From assembly GCA_009859145.1 (NCBI GenBank), contig VRVR01000009.1, positions 248,001-312,000 on the forward strand: a stretch of DNA of 64,000 nucleotides, in the 5' to 3' direction. The notes under the pieces are model-generated. The model was not told the DNA's origin. It saw nothing but the letters and a program-made list of their open reading frames with translations, and made no database searches. Made by a program: the position numbers and the translations under genes. This document shows, in pieces, positions 9,262 through 19,061 of the stretch. The stretch's first letter is position 1. Each line of letters begins with the position of its first letter. This DNA is from Andalucia godoyi. Its lineage: Eukaryota > Discoba > Jakobea > Jakobida > Andaluciidae.

Positions 9262-9874
9262 ATGGAGCCTGTACGCGTTGCGATCGGTTCGGATCATGGA
9301 GGGGTGGTCTTGAAACATGAAATCGTGCAGTTCCTCAAAACTCTGGACTGTGTTTCCAACGTGAATGACATAGGCCCATTTTCTGCAGATCGTGTATGTC
9401 TTTTTGTAAGCTTCTTTCGTGTTCCTTCTCGTTCTCGTTCTCCTTCCTTCCTCCCCTCCCTCACTCCTCTCACTCACTCACCCACCCACTCACCGAATTG
9501 CTGTGTTATTGTTGATGGTGCAGGTTGACTATCCGGACTTTGCGAAACTCGTGTGTGATGAGGTGACGAGTAAGCGATCCGACTTTGGAATCGTGGTGTG
9601 CGGATCGGGAATCGGCGTGTCAATTGCAGCCAACAAGGTTCGAGGCATTCGCTGTGGGCTTTGCCATGACCATTACTCAGCAAAGATGTGTAGACTTCAC
9701 AATAATTGCAATGTGGTGGCTCTTGGAGAACGCACAACGGGCGTTGAGGTGGCGAAAGATATTGTGGACACGTTTCTCCGCACGCCTTTTGAGGGTGGTC
9801 GACATGTAGAGCGTGTCAACAAGATTATGGACCTTGAAGAGGGTTGCGGCAGCTGTGCATCGCATGAGAACTGA
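9262..9874 (+). CDS. rpiB: ribose-5-phosphate isomerase B (RpiB/LacA family), two exons
   Basis: Exon 1 is 9262-9393 and exon 2 is 9524-9874; the joined product is 160 residues. It starts VRVAIGSDHGG as RpiB enzymes do. The splice restores the conserved segment SADRVDYPDFA. Exon 2 has the catalytic-cysteine motif CGSGIGVSIAANK, then RCGLCHDHYSAKMCRLHNN and GGRHVERV, all standard. The enzyme interconverts ribose-5-phosphate and ribulose-5-phosphate in the pentose phosphate pathway. RpiB is mostly bacterial but is found in several protists. The frame is open upstream to an ATG at 9109, which would add 51 residues with a hydrophobic stretch; this coincides with the pyrimidine-rich leader and I treat it as 5' UTR. 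Confidence 0.93.
9394..9523 (+). other. spliceosomal intron in RpiB (130 bp)
   Basis: Donor GTATGT at 9394, acceptor TGCAG ending at 9523, phase 0 after codon 44. The pyrimidine-rich interior includes CT/CTCAC runs. Removal joins two halves of a conserved RpiB motif, which is strong evidence that it is spliced. Confidence 0.92.
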
Positions 9875-10016
9875 ATTTTGCAGGATCCGACTGGTACGAT
9901 GATGTGGGCGAGTATGTTGAGGAGATGGGAAATTTTGGAAGGGTGTTTACTGCGAGGTTTCTTTGATGGTTAAAAGGTTGCGCAAGCCTAGAACGGTGGG
10001 CGGCGGGTCTTCCTTT

Positions 10017-12071
10017 TTACTCTGAGATTCCCAGTTCTTTCAGGAAGGCGACGTTGGACGGATCCCGACCCAGGAAATCTCGAATCAGCTCATCGCCATC
10101 TTTGCTGCCGCCCTTTGAAAGGAGGGTATCGCGCAAGTGGAGGCCCACGCGAGATGAAAACACGTCGCCTCCTTCTTCAAACTTGGAAAACAGATCGCAA
10201 GCCAGCAGCAATGAGTAAATGTAAGAGTAATATCCGGATCCATAGGACGATGCTAAATGGTTGAACGTGGCCGCAGGTCGTGTTCCGGGAGTGTGCATCA
10301 CTCGCGAAATCTCGTGACGCATCTTTGCCCACAGCTCAACAATGTCGATGTCCTTGGCGGCTTGCTGGGATTTCACTGTATGCACGTGCATGTCAAAGAA
10401 GCCAAAGAACAGCTGGCGACAGTAGAACAATCCGGAGCATGCACTGCGCGACCGAATGAGCCGCTCCATCATGTCATCGGGAAGCGATTCTCCCGTTTTG
10501 TAGTGCTTTGACAGCAAACGGAGCCCTTCCTTGTGCCACGTCCAATTCTCGAATGCCTGCGAAGGAACTTCCACAAAATCCAACTCAACCCGAGTGCCCG
10601 AGAACAGCGGATACTTCACTCGCGAAAGGATACCGTGCCATCCATGTCCCGCCTCGTGCAGGAAGGTCGTAACTTCTGAATGCCGCAACAACGACGGCTG
10701 CGTCTCGGTTGCCTTTGTAAAGTTGCACACAAGCGCAGAAATCGGATACTGACGGGTCGTCGCGTCCACCTCATACGATGGCTGCAGAGAAAACGCTGCC
10801 GCATGTCCGTACTTTCCCGGCCTCGGGTACAAATCCAGATACAGCTGACCACAAAACTCTCCGGTTTCCTTGTCGTACACCGAATACAATTCGACATCTT
10901 CGTGCCACGTCTTTCCAGAACCAGCAGTATCCTCCTTCTCAACACGAACGTTAAGAACACGCTGATAAATGTCAAACATCCCCTTGATGACATGGTCGGT
11001 CGGGAAATATTGAGAAAGCTCGTTCTCGTTGATGGAAAAGTTCTTTTCTTTGAACTGCTCCATAAGATAATTGAAATCCCAAGCATTCATCTCTTTCTGA
11101 CCGCGCGTCCGCTCTTCCAGGTCGAGCAAGGTGCGCTTCTCTTCCTCTGCCAGCGGCACAAGTTTTGCATGCAAGTTTTGCAGAAAGGACATGACGTTCG
11201 GCACAGTCTTGGCCATACGCACCTCTAGAGCATAGTCCGAATAAGAATCGTAGCCCAGCAGCGAAGCAAGCTCTTGCCGCAGCTGAATGATGCTCTGCAT
11301 GGACGGAATGTTCTTTTCTGCACACCGATTGCCATACGTAAACTCCATCTTCTTTCGAGTCTCTTCAACCTTGCAATTCTTCAGAATCGGAAACATGACT
11401 GGATAATCCAGCGTGAGCACAAACTTGTCATCCCCGTTCTTTTTCAAATTCGCGATGAACTCCTCTGGCATTCCGGCAAGATCTGCACGAGAAACTTCGA
11501 AAGAGGTCTGGTCTTCCGCTAACTCTCGTCCAAAATTGATGCTCAGCTCATTCAGCTCCTTTTTCACTTCCTTGATGCGCTCGCGGATGTCGTCCGGCTT
11601 GTCAAGGCCATTGCGTCGGTAGTCGCGCATGAAGCGGTCCACCAATCGCCGATCCGTTTCTGAAAGTCCCGCATACTCGCCGGATGCTTGCATATTGTCA
11701 AAAACAGACTTGACGGCTTGGAAGACATCCAGCCGCATTCCAGCCTCTACTGCATACGCCGACAGCAGCCGCCGAGCCTCCGTGCATGCATCACGGGTCT
11801 CCTTGGAAGAGCTGACATAGGACGGGAAAGTCAGATTTGACTCCTCGGAAGCATGACGTCCATCAAACTTGGTCATTGCGGCGACCACTGATGAAAAGGA
11901 CCGTTGATCTGCAGGCATTGTCGCAATCGAATCAAGAAACGACTTGGAATTTTCAATCAGCGACTTTGCCTTGTCGACAATTTCCGCTGCAGGATAGTCA
12001 AAGCGAAGCAAGTTCTTATTCATAGACGACATGATAGCATAAAATCGAATGGGAACGCGAATAAAGTTCAT
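10017..12071 (-). CDS. M3-family oligopeptidase (thimet oligopeptidase/neurolysin type)
   Basis: 684-residue zinc metallopeptidase. The active-site helix reads TFLHEAGHGWHG (HExxH) at about residue 470, followed by FSGTRVELDFVEVPSQAFENW, which supplies the third zinc ligand (E) and is nearly diagnostic of thimet oligopeptidase/neurolysin. Other matches are GQLYLDLYPRPGKYGHAAAFSLQP and, at the C-terminus, TPGTRPAATFNHLASSYGSGYYSY. The length is typical. These enzymes cut short peptides in cytosol or mitochondria. The frame starts MNFIRVPIRFYAIM, which is slightly amphipathic and basic; a second possible start is M14 at 12032, so targeting is undecided. In the position equivalent to the usual HEFGHVMH, this protein has HEAGHGWH. 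Confidence 0.95.
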   Translation of the reverse strand: MNFIRVPIRFYAIMSSMNKNLLRFDYPAAEIVDKAKSLIENSKSFLDSIATMPADQRSFSSVVAAMTKFDGRHASEESNLTFPSYVSSSKETRDACTEARRLLSAYAVEAGMRLDVFQAVKSVFDNMQASGEYAGLSETDRRLVDRFMRDYRRNGLDKPDDIRERIKEVKKELNELSINFGRELAEDQTSFEVSRADLAGMPEEFIANLKKNGDDKFVLTLDYPVMFPILKNCKVEETRKKMEFTYGNRCAEKNIPSMQSIIQLRQELASLLGYDSYSDYALEVRMAKTVPNVMSFLQNLHAKLVPLAEEEKRTLLDLEERTRGQKEMNAWDFNYLMEQFKEKNFSINENELSQYFPTDHVIKGMFDIYQRVLNVRVEKEDTAGSGKTWHEDVELYSVYDKETGEFCGQLYLDLYPRPGKYGHAAAFSLQPSYEVDATTRQYPISALVCNFTKATETQPSLLRHSEVTTFLHEAGHGWHGILSRVKYPLFSGTRVELDFVEVPSQAFENWTWHKEGLRLLSKHYKTGESLPDDMMERLIRSRSACSGLFYCRQLFFGFFDMHVHTVKSQQAAKDIDIVELWAKMRHEISRVMHTPGTRPAATFNHLASSYGSGYYSYIYSLLLACDLFSKFEEGGDVFSSRVGLHLRDTLLSKGGSKDGDELIRDFLGRDPSNVAFLKELGISE

Positions 12072-12545
12072 GAACCTTTATAGGCCAAAAAGAACAAACA
12101 AAAGAAAAATGAAAAATGAAAAATGAAAACAGGAAGAAAGAGCCGGATTTGAAACTTTGCATGCTCGATCTGAGAGGTAACTATGGGGAAGTCGAAGTTC
12201 AATTTGTTCTTTGCGTGGACTCGGGAAAAAGGAAAAAGAGGGGAGACAGAGAGAGCGAGACAGACAGATAGACAGACAGACAGACAGACACACACACACA
12301 TATATATATATATATATGTATACCCAGACGCTACAGAAGTCAGCTTCTTTTATTACTACATCCTCGCATTCCTCGCATTCCTCAGAGATTTCCGAATTTC
12401 TGAATTCACAGTCCTACTGCCTCCGGGCTTACTCCTCGGTGCCCGTCGGTCTTTTCGGGTTGGCTTCATTTCATACGTCTTGTCCATGGCGAGTGGCGAC
12501 GTTTGGGCGTGAGGGTCGGTGCCCCAGAATGAAGATCAAACGGTC
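12072..12545. promoter_or_regulatory. 474-bp gap between tandem ATG2 and M3 peptidase genes
   Basis: 3' flank of ATG2 and promoter of the M3 peptidase (both -). Contains a compound GACA/CA/TA microsatellite at about 12258-12319 and a run of AAAAATG-type repeats next to the peptidase start. No gene recognised. Confidence 0.5.
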
Positions 12546-15500
12546 TCAAACGCTCTTGTACAGTTGTTCGTGGTCATCTTCGTCTTCCGGGTCCAGGGCG
12601 TTTTTAATGCCTTCCGCAGCTTTGCTCACAGCCCCGGCCACACCTGTCAATGGGGAAACGAACGCGATGGGCACGGCACGAAGCACAGAGGATCCATCTT
12701 GGAAAGGGACAAATACCACAGCACGATAGGCATTCTCAATCCCGCCTCGGAGGTCGTCCGCTGCAAGCGACAGTCCCTCGCTGACGGAATGTGCGGTTCG
12801 GTGTGCACCATCATGAGACACCCGACCAGAAAAGGCAGCAAGCAGCGTCTGCAAGCCCGACGCAGCTTGTGATGCGACTCCGAACGCTTCCGATGTCAGA
12901 TTCTTTGCAAACGAACTGACACCCTTAGAGATACCCCGCATCAAACGCCGGTCCTTCTTGAATTGCTCAAAGGGAATGATGAACAAGTCTGCAAACCCTG
13001 AACCGACACGGTACACGGTACGAAAAGGTGGCACACCGCCAATGCACTTGTGAAGCTGGGATCTTCGAATATCAGGAATCCAAACGTTAGCAAACTGCTC
13101 AATGACTTCTGCGATCCCGGAGCAACCGCGAGCACACAAAGCACGAAAACTGAGTTCAACACCTTTCAGAGGGAAAAAATTGAGCAGCTCCAGATATCCT
13201 CCTTCTTTCAACTTCACATAGTCAACCCGTTTCGGAGCATAATCTATTTTCACGGCAGTGTCGGTCAACATTTGCACAGAAGCAAAAAATATGGGCTGAT
13301 ACGTAATGGTGTCATCTGGACGACTTCCGACGACAACGATATCCGATTCGTAGTGAACAAAGAATTCCAAGAAAAAGTCCACGGCATCCTGATCAATGTT
13401 CAGACGAACCGGTAAGATATGAAACGTCAATGCATTGTGCAGCGCGGAATCCCACGAGATTCGCGCAAAGCTCGTGCCACTCTCGCGAGTTCGGCCGCCC
13501 TTGTTCCAACAGTACAGCAACTTGTTGCGCTCCGACGTCTGAATTCGATCGAAGATCTCTACATTGCGAATCGAACAGTGCAGATGAGTCTGAACATTCG
13601 ATTCGGACGGGAATACAAACAGGTACAGCTCAAGACCATCAATAACGACCTCTAACATACGAGATGTATTGCGAAAGGCCAGCTCTCCCCCAAAGTCATT
13701 CCCTCCAAACAAAGACCAAGACAATGAAACGTCCTCAAACATAATGGAAGTATGCGGCGGAAGCGAGAATGGTTTCAACATGGCTTGCACATGTGCCTGC
13801 GGGTCCTTTGCGCTGGACGAAACATAGTCCGAGACGATTTGCCACTTGGAGCCCGGTCGAAGAAATCCATCCCCGCTGCCTTGTTCTTGAACAAGATCGA
13901 ACAAATACAGATCGTCACCATCGCTGACTCGTGTAGACTCGGCAACTCCAATCGGTCGACGATTTTTCCTGCTTGAAAAACGACCCGCTGATCTGGACAC
14001 GTGGTCTTCAAAAAACGAGACTCTATGATCCAAGCGCTTTGTGGAAGACGAAGGCGAAAAGAAGTTTGCAGAAAGGGCATTTAGGATATCGCTTTCCGAC
14101 TTATCCGCCGAGAAACGGATCGAAAACGCCGACGGGGTTGTGTCCAGCTCCTGCGAAACATCCACAATAGACGACGATCTCGATGCTTGCGAAGACGGTA
14201 CGGAGTCCGGGATAGTCATCGGCTCAGCAGATGATGTGCCATCACCACCTGGAACGGACGCACCAGAAACAGTTGTCGACTCATCCGCACTCAGAGATGC
14301 TACCAGGACGCTCACCGTGTGAACAAACACTGCAAAAGAATCTCTGCACGTCGAGAGACTCATTTTCCCGCCAGAGCAGAGCACCTGGGTCTCAACGTTT
14401 TCTTTCGAATAGGGCGGCTTCGGATACACCAACGTCAGTCGCACATGTTCTATTGCAAGACATGGGCAGAAATCGAGTCTCCGCAAATAGTCGTTGAAAC
14501 TAGGATTCTCATCTGCCCGAAGATGGGTCCTCTGCCGGCGCATGAGGAGGACGTCTGACAGAAAGAGAGGATGCAAGTAGAAAGTCGCACGAGAGACGTC
14601 AATCACAATTTGAGAGTCTGAAGACGGCGAAACGGCCGTGTGCAAAGCCAAACTCTCGAGCAAAATGACTGTCATGCCGTCTGATTGCGACCTTTCTGGA
14701 ATGACATTGATGCAGCTGTTTGCAAAGGAAACATCGACATCAGTCAAAGACGGAGAGGAGCGCCGCGGAAAAGCAATCAGCGCGGGATCTGGATAAGAGT
14801 CTGCAGGCGACAGGGAGACAAAATTGAAAATATCGAATATCCACGTCCATTTGCCGCTTTGATTGGAGTAGTCCAGCGCGAGGGATCGGAAGCGAAACAA
14901 AACGCTCGTCTTGTTTACGCTCCACAATGGATCGAAGCACACGCGAATGTGGCCAAAACCGACAATCGATGATTTTGGCAAAGACGCAATGCGATGGGAA
15001 CTGCGGAGCAAGAAAATACTGCCAGCAGATGCAGGAGTAGTCGCTTGCGATCGAAGAAAAGCCATTTCTGCATTATCCAAAGTGTTGGATCGAAGGAAAG
15101 ACAAACTTCCGACTGAAAGAAAAACGTCTGTCAAAGAGGTATTGCTCAAAATTAGTGTCTTCAGGGAGGTCGCAACGAAAATAATAGAATTAGCGTGCGG
15201 AGGCAAAAGAGAAAATTGAATGGACTGGAAGCTCAAGGATATTGCCGTTCCAGATGGTGAAGCAGACGCCGACGGAACAGCGGAAAGGCCATCCACAACA
15301 CGGTTCAGAATGCAGACGAGACCATGAAACGTGCGATTCGAAAAATAACAATGCATTCTCGAGATTTGTATGTCCACTGACATGAAGTTTGAATCAGGGA
15401 ATTCTCGCAGTGGATCTGCCACGCCACCCAACCAGGCCTGGGTGTCTGCCGTTGTCCGGAAGTGCTCATCGACGATATTCTGTTTCGACAAATCCTTGAA

Positions 15501-17645
15501 GGGGACCGTAATAGTCAGTGCTTCCGGAGACCACGCGCACGGGTTTGGATGTTTTGTTCGAAACCTCGGCACTACGTCGGGGTCCAGCACCGCATCCATG
15601 GATTCTGTCACAATATGAACCGAGTACTCGCTTGAGACACATCGAATTTCCTTTGACGAAACGTTCATTTCAAAATCCATAGACCGAAACACCACGGATT
15701 TGAACGCAAATGTGTCACGGAACCAAGTTCTGCTTTCTTCCTTCACAGAAAGATAGGCGTCAACGCAGCGGAAAGAGACTGTGACAGAAAAAGCATCTGC
15801 TGGAGGATCCCTTGAAGGCGAGGCATCCACCGAGGAGCCGGACGATGCAGCAAGGGCGTTCTTCAAAAAACGTGAAAGTACTTGGACTGACCACGGATCC
15901 AGAACAAGCAGCAGCACATCCGCCGAAACGACGACAGACGTGCTGCTCCCATTTGACGTATGCGCTATTCGGAAAGAACCTGGAATTGAAATAACACGCT
16001 CTTCTCGTCCGGCAGTAACCCACTCCTGAACACATTGCACGCTGCCCGCTTGAACAACCACGGTCGTGACGATAGCCTCCTGTTCTTTGGAGTAACTTCC
16101 TTGTATTGTAGTGGAGGATAGCGAAAAGGTGATGGAACTCGCGTCGGAATCAAGCACCTGATATCGCACATCGAGAGAGCGAAGAGACAGTGCAAACGTG
16201 AATTTCGGAAAAAAACTGGCACTATCGGTGTCGGCGACCACTTGACCTTGGTGTGTGACTGGGTCGTCTGAACATTCGTAAAACTCATCACTATCCGGTG
16301 ATTGCGGTTCTCCAACATGCTCTGCAGACTTGCTGTTCATCAATGCTGACCGAAGGAGGACATCCGATAACGGTCGGACAACACCGTATCCGATTGCATC
16401 ATCTTTCGATACCACACTGGACACGAGCAGCGAGGCGTCGTTCAGCGCGGAGAGGAATCGATGAAGACACGCGAATGTGCGATCAGTGAAGGAGAGGAGA
16501 ATATGCGGAAGAGACGTAACGATGCTAATTTCAGAAGGAGACTTGTCCGTGTTGACTGAAAACATGCAAAGAAGCGGATCTCTAGAAGAAATGCGGACAA
16601 ACTCGTGGCTATGGCCACTGAAATTTCCAGGGACGACTGTCGCTCCATGAAGCGACGACGGTGCGTCAACGTCAGCATCAGAAACATCATGCTTTTCTTC
16701 TGCTGCTTCTTCCTCATCGGAGGAGAACGAAAACTCGCGTTCAGAGCGACTTTCGAAGACCACAGAAACGCCTTCTATACAAACGACCTTTTTCAGAACT
16801 CCTTCTACCCAAGACTTTGGCTCTGATTCTCGCATTTCCGATAGTTTCTGCGAATATTTGAAGTCTTCCGTGGATCGGACCGAGAATGATTCCATCGTCA
16901 ATACAACCGACGACGAAGCAGAGCTTTCCTCGTCATGGGAGTACTCCAGTTCGATGTGTAACTTCCGGAATTCTATGGTGACATTCGAAAGCAAGCGATC
17001 CAGCAAAGATCCAATTACGGAAACGTCATCTGTGCTGTGTGCCGAACCCCGAGAAGAAGAGGTAGGTGAGCTGGCAAAATCCCCTCCATATCCCGTGGGC
17101 CTCTCGTACGCTTTCATACGATCCGACTCAAAAGCACCGCCACCGCGACCACCACGACCACCACGACCATCATCATAACCCTCATCGTCATCGCTGAACA
17201 CATCATTCAGCAATTCATCTTTCCGGACGTCTCCGAGCAAGATGCTTCGAACAAGAATATCTTCGTTCTGCGCTAACGGGTGCTTCCGGAACGACGACTG
17301 GTGGACAGACTGTGTGCCCCACATGTCATCTGCAGACTTGAGCCTAAAGCACAAGACAGAGTCTTCAACGATGATCTGGATCGGCTGTTGGATGAGCGCA
17401 GTGAACGGGACAGAAACTGAGAGCTTGCCGAGGGTCCCACGAGTCAGCAAGAACGGAAGCGTCTCCAGTTTCTCATTCACACATGCCACATTCAAGCGCA
17501 GATCAGAAAGTGAAAACAACCCCGAGAACAGGCGAACCTCTAGGTCTTCAATGCGCACCTCATGCGATAAATACTCTCCAAACAGTCGCTTGATGAGGAA
17601 CTTGACAACTTTCTTCTCAAGCATGCCTATAAATGGAATATTCAT
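12546..17645 (-). CDS. ATG2: ATG2 autophagy lipid-transfer protein
   Basis: 1699 residues in a single frame. The N-terminus is a chorein-type region (FLIKRLFGEYLSHEVRIEDL, residues about 15-110). The C-terminus carries the ATG2 signature: NVWIPDIRRSQLHKCIGGVPPF, FIIPFEQFKKDRRLMRGISKG (about residues 1510-1580) and a final region with SPLTGVAGAVSKAAEGIKNAL, as in animal and fungal ATG2 rather than VPS13. Known ATG2 proteins form a rod bridging ER and phagophore and transfer phospholipids with WIPI/ATG18 and ATG9. The length lies between yeast and human forms. The acidic and Ser-rich segments at about 150-220 and 295-330 are typical linkers. No intron is needed, which is remarkable for a 5.1-kb frame. 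Confidence 0.93.
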   Translation of the reverse strand: MNIPFIGMLEKKVVKFLIKRLFGEYLSHEVRIEDLEVRLFSGLFSLSDLRLNVACVNEKLETLPFLLTRGTLGKLSVSVPFTALIQQPIQIIVEDSVLCFRLKSADDMWGTQSVHQSSFRKHPLAQNEDILVRSILLGDVRKDELLNDVFSDDDEGYDDGRGGRGGRGGGAFESDRMKAYERPTGYGGDFASSPTSSSRGSAHSTDDVSVIGSLLDRLLSNVTIEFRKLHIELEYSHDEESSASSSVVLTMESFSVRSTEDFKYSQKLSEMRESEPKSWVEGVLKKVVCIEGVSVVFESRSEREFSFSSDEEEAAEEKHDVSDADVDAPSSLHGATVVPGNFSGHSHEFVRISSRDPLLCMFSVNTDKSPSEISIVTSLPHILLSFTDRTFACLHRFLSALNDASLLVSSVVSKDDAIGYGVVRPLSDVLLRSALMNSKSAEHVGEPQSPDSDEFYECSDDPVTHQGQVVADTDSASFFPKFTFALSLRSLDVRYQVLDSDASSITFSLSSTTIQGSYSKEQEAIVTTVVVQAGSVQCVQEWVTAGREERVISIPGSFRIAHTSNGSSTSVVVSADVLLLVLDPWSVQVLSRFLKNALAASSGSSVDASPSRDPPADAFSVTVSFRCVDAYLSVKEESRTWFRDTFAFKSVVFRSMDFEMNVSSKEIRCVSSEYSVHIVTESMDAVLDPDVVPRFRTKHPNPCAWSPEALTITVPFKDLSKQNIVDEHFRTTADTQAWLGGVADPLREFPDSNFMSVDIQISRMHCYFSNRTFHGLVCILNRVVDGLSAVPSASASPSGTAISLSFQSIQFSLLPPHANSIIFVATSLKTLILSNTSLTDVFLSVGSLSFLRSNTLDNAEMAFLRSQATTPASAGSIFLLRSSHRIASLPKSSIVGFGHIRVCFDPLWSVNKTSVLFRFRSLALDYSNQSGKWTWIFDIFNFVSLSPADSYPDPALIAFPRRSSPSLTDVDVSFANSCINVIPERSQSDGMTVILLESLALHTAVSPSSDSQIVIDVSRATFYLHPLFLSDVLLMRRQRTHLRADENPSFNDYLRRLDFCPCLAIEHVRLTLVYPKPPYSKENVETQVLCSGGKMSLSTCRDSFAVFVHTVSVLVASLSADESTTVSGASVPGGDGTSSAEPMTIPDSVPSSQASRSSSIVDVSQELDTTPSAFSIRFSADKSESDILNALSANFFSPSSSTKRLDHRVSFFEDHVSRSAGRFSSRKNRRPIGVAESTRVSDGDDLYLFDLVQEQGSGDGFLRPGSKWQIVSDYVSSSAKDPQAHVQAMLKPFSLPPHTSIMFEDVSLSWSLFGGNDFGGELAFRNTSRMLEVVIDGLELYLFVFPSESNVQTHLHCSIRNVEIFDRIQTSERNKLLYCWNKGGRTRESGTSFARISWDSALHNALTFHILPVRLNIDQDAVDFFLEFFVHYESDIVVVGSRPDDTITYQPIFFASVQMLTDTAVKIDYAPKRVDYVKLKEGGYLELLNFFPLKGVELSFRALCARGCSGIAEVIEQFANVWIPDIRRSQLHKCIGGVPPFRTVYRVGSGFADLFIIPFEQFKKDRRLMRGISKGVSSFAKNLTSEAFGVASQAASGLQTLLAAFSGRVSHDGAHRTAHSVSEGLSLAADDLRGGIENAYRAVVFVPFQDGSSVLRAVPIAFVSPLTGVAGAVSKAAEGIKNALDPEDEDDHEQLYKSV

Positions 17646-18024
17646 CTTCTTTGTCCTCTTCGAAAAAGATGCATGTCGAAATCCAAGGAAAAATCGTTGG
17701 AATCCTGAAACAACACTAACTCTTTTCCGTTCTATGCTTCCGCAGTAAAAAAATGTATATATATATATGTGTGTATATGTAATTTAGAGATATGAAAAAA
17801 TAGCACTAATAAAAATGGTGATAATGTGAAGTGAGGAAAGAGAGCACATCGTTGTGGAATCGGAGCAAAGTGCCGGATCTCCATGTCGACAGATGTCGAA
17901 GTCGACATGAAACCCTGACGCAAAGAAGGTCAGCAAACACTCGTTTTCGTCTTTTGTGCTCCGTGGACTTTTTTATAAAATTCTTAAATTTTTATTCGAG
18001 TTTCTTTTTGTTTCAGAGGAGATT

Positions 18025-18064
<40 letters not shown>

Positions 18065-18105
18065 CTACACGGAAAATCCGCGCGAAGACAAGACAAGAAG
18101 GGAAA
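17646..18105. promoter_or_regulatory. divergent promoter region between ATG2 and QDPR
   Basis: 460 bp holding a short TA repeat (about 17755-17770), AT-rich DNA, and a (CA)n tract at 18028-18062 directly before the QDPR start. The frame through the CA tract (His-Thr repeats) is not considered coding. Confidence 0.5.
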
Positions 18106-18816
18106 ATGCAGCGTGTATTGTGCTATGGAGGAGCTGGAGCTCTTGGTCGATCCGTGGTCGAGTATCTTGTATCGCAGTCAGTGGTCGTTTACTCGGTTGA
18201 TGTGGCTGCGAATCCTAAAGCTTCGCATTCGGTGACCGTTGATCCGACAAAGTCTCATGAGGAACAGTGCGCGACTCTGTCTTCTGACCTGTCTTCGCTC
18301 TTGCCCTCGGCACGCTCTTTGGATGCTGTGATTTGCGTGGCGGGAGGCTGGGCTGGCGGAAACGCAGCTTCAAAGTCGACAATCGCCAACACGGTGTCGA
18401 TGGTGAATGTCTCGCTCATGACTTCGGTGATTGCGGCGCACATTGCAACATTGTTTTTGCGGCCGGGCGGCCTCCTGCTTCTTACTGGGTCGCAAGCTGC
18501 ACTCGGCGCGACCCCCGGGATGATTGGGTATGGCGCCGCAAAGGCCGCCGTGCATCAACTTGTAAAGTCGCTTGCCGCGCAAGGCTCTGGGCTTGCAGAG
18601 GGCGTCGCCGTCGTAGGCATCTTGCCGGAAACTCTGGATACTCCTGCGAACCGCGCTGGAATGCCAGGCGCTGACTTTTCTGCTTGGACTCCGTGTGAAG
18701 ACGTTGCCAAGAAAATTGCACTCTGGGGTGCGAACACGGAAGAACGCCCGGTCTCAGGGGCGCTCGTGTCGGTCACGACTCGGGCCAGTCTCACTACATG
18801 GTCTGTTGTCGCGTAA
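18106..18816 (+). CDS. QDPR: quinoid dihydropteridine reductase
   Basis: 236-residue short-chain dehydrogenase. The N-terminal nucleotide-binding motif is YGGAGALGRSVV; the family marker CVAGGWAGGNA follows at about residue 80, and the active site YxxxK occurs in GMIGYGAAKAAVHQLVKSLA. The C-terminal SGALVSVTT is also typical. The enzyme reduces quinonoid dihydrobiopterin with NADH, recycling tetrahydrobiopterin for aromatic amino acid hydroxylases and similar oxygenases. The ORF extends 50 residues upstream through a CA microsatellite (HTHTHT), so I start at the ATG at 18106, where the Rossmann fold begins. The length matches animal and Dictyostelium enzymes. Confidence 0.95.
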   Translation: MQRVLCYGGAGALGRSVVEYLVSQSVVVYSVDVAANPKASHSVTVDPTKSHEEQCATLSSDLSSLLPSARSLDAVICVAGGWAGGNAASKSTIANTVSMVNVSLMTSVIAAHIATLFLRPGGLLLLTGSQAALGATPGMIGYGAAKAAVHQLVKSLAAQGSGLAEGVAVVGILPETLDTPANRAGMPGADFSAWTPCEDVAKKIALWGANTEERPVSGALVSVTTRASLTTWSVVA

Positions 18817-19061
18817 ACACACCTCTTTATGACTATGACTATGATTATGATTTGGGAGGTGCAGGGAATTGCCATGGCAGGGGTCTCGGTGTGTGACAGT
18901 CTGTCAAAATCACGTGGCATGCACATTGTGTGGACTCAAAACAAGAGAAAAAGAAACCAACAAAGAATGAAAAGGAACAAATGAAGAAGAATGTGCACAA
19001 AACGAACGACGGGTCAATATGTATGTACGGTGTGCCATCATTGTTGGCGTTGCTGTTGTTG

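Noticed and set aside
12143-12175. GGATTTGAAAC-type sequence resembling a tRNA T-arm in reverse
   Set aside because: No matching acceptor, D or anticodon arms could be folded around it by eye.
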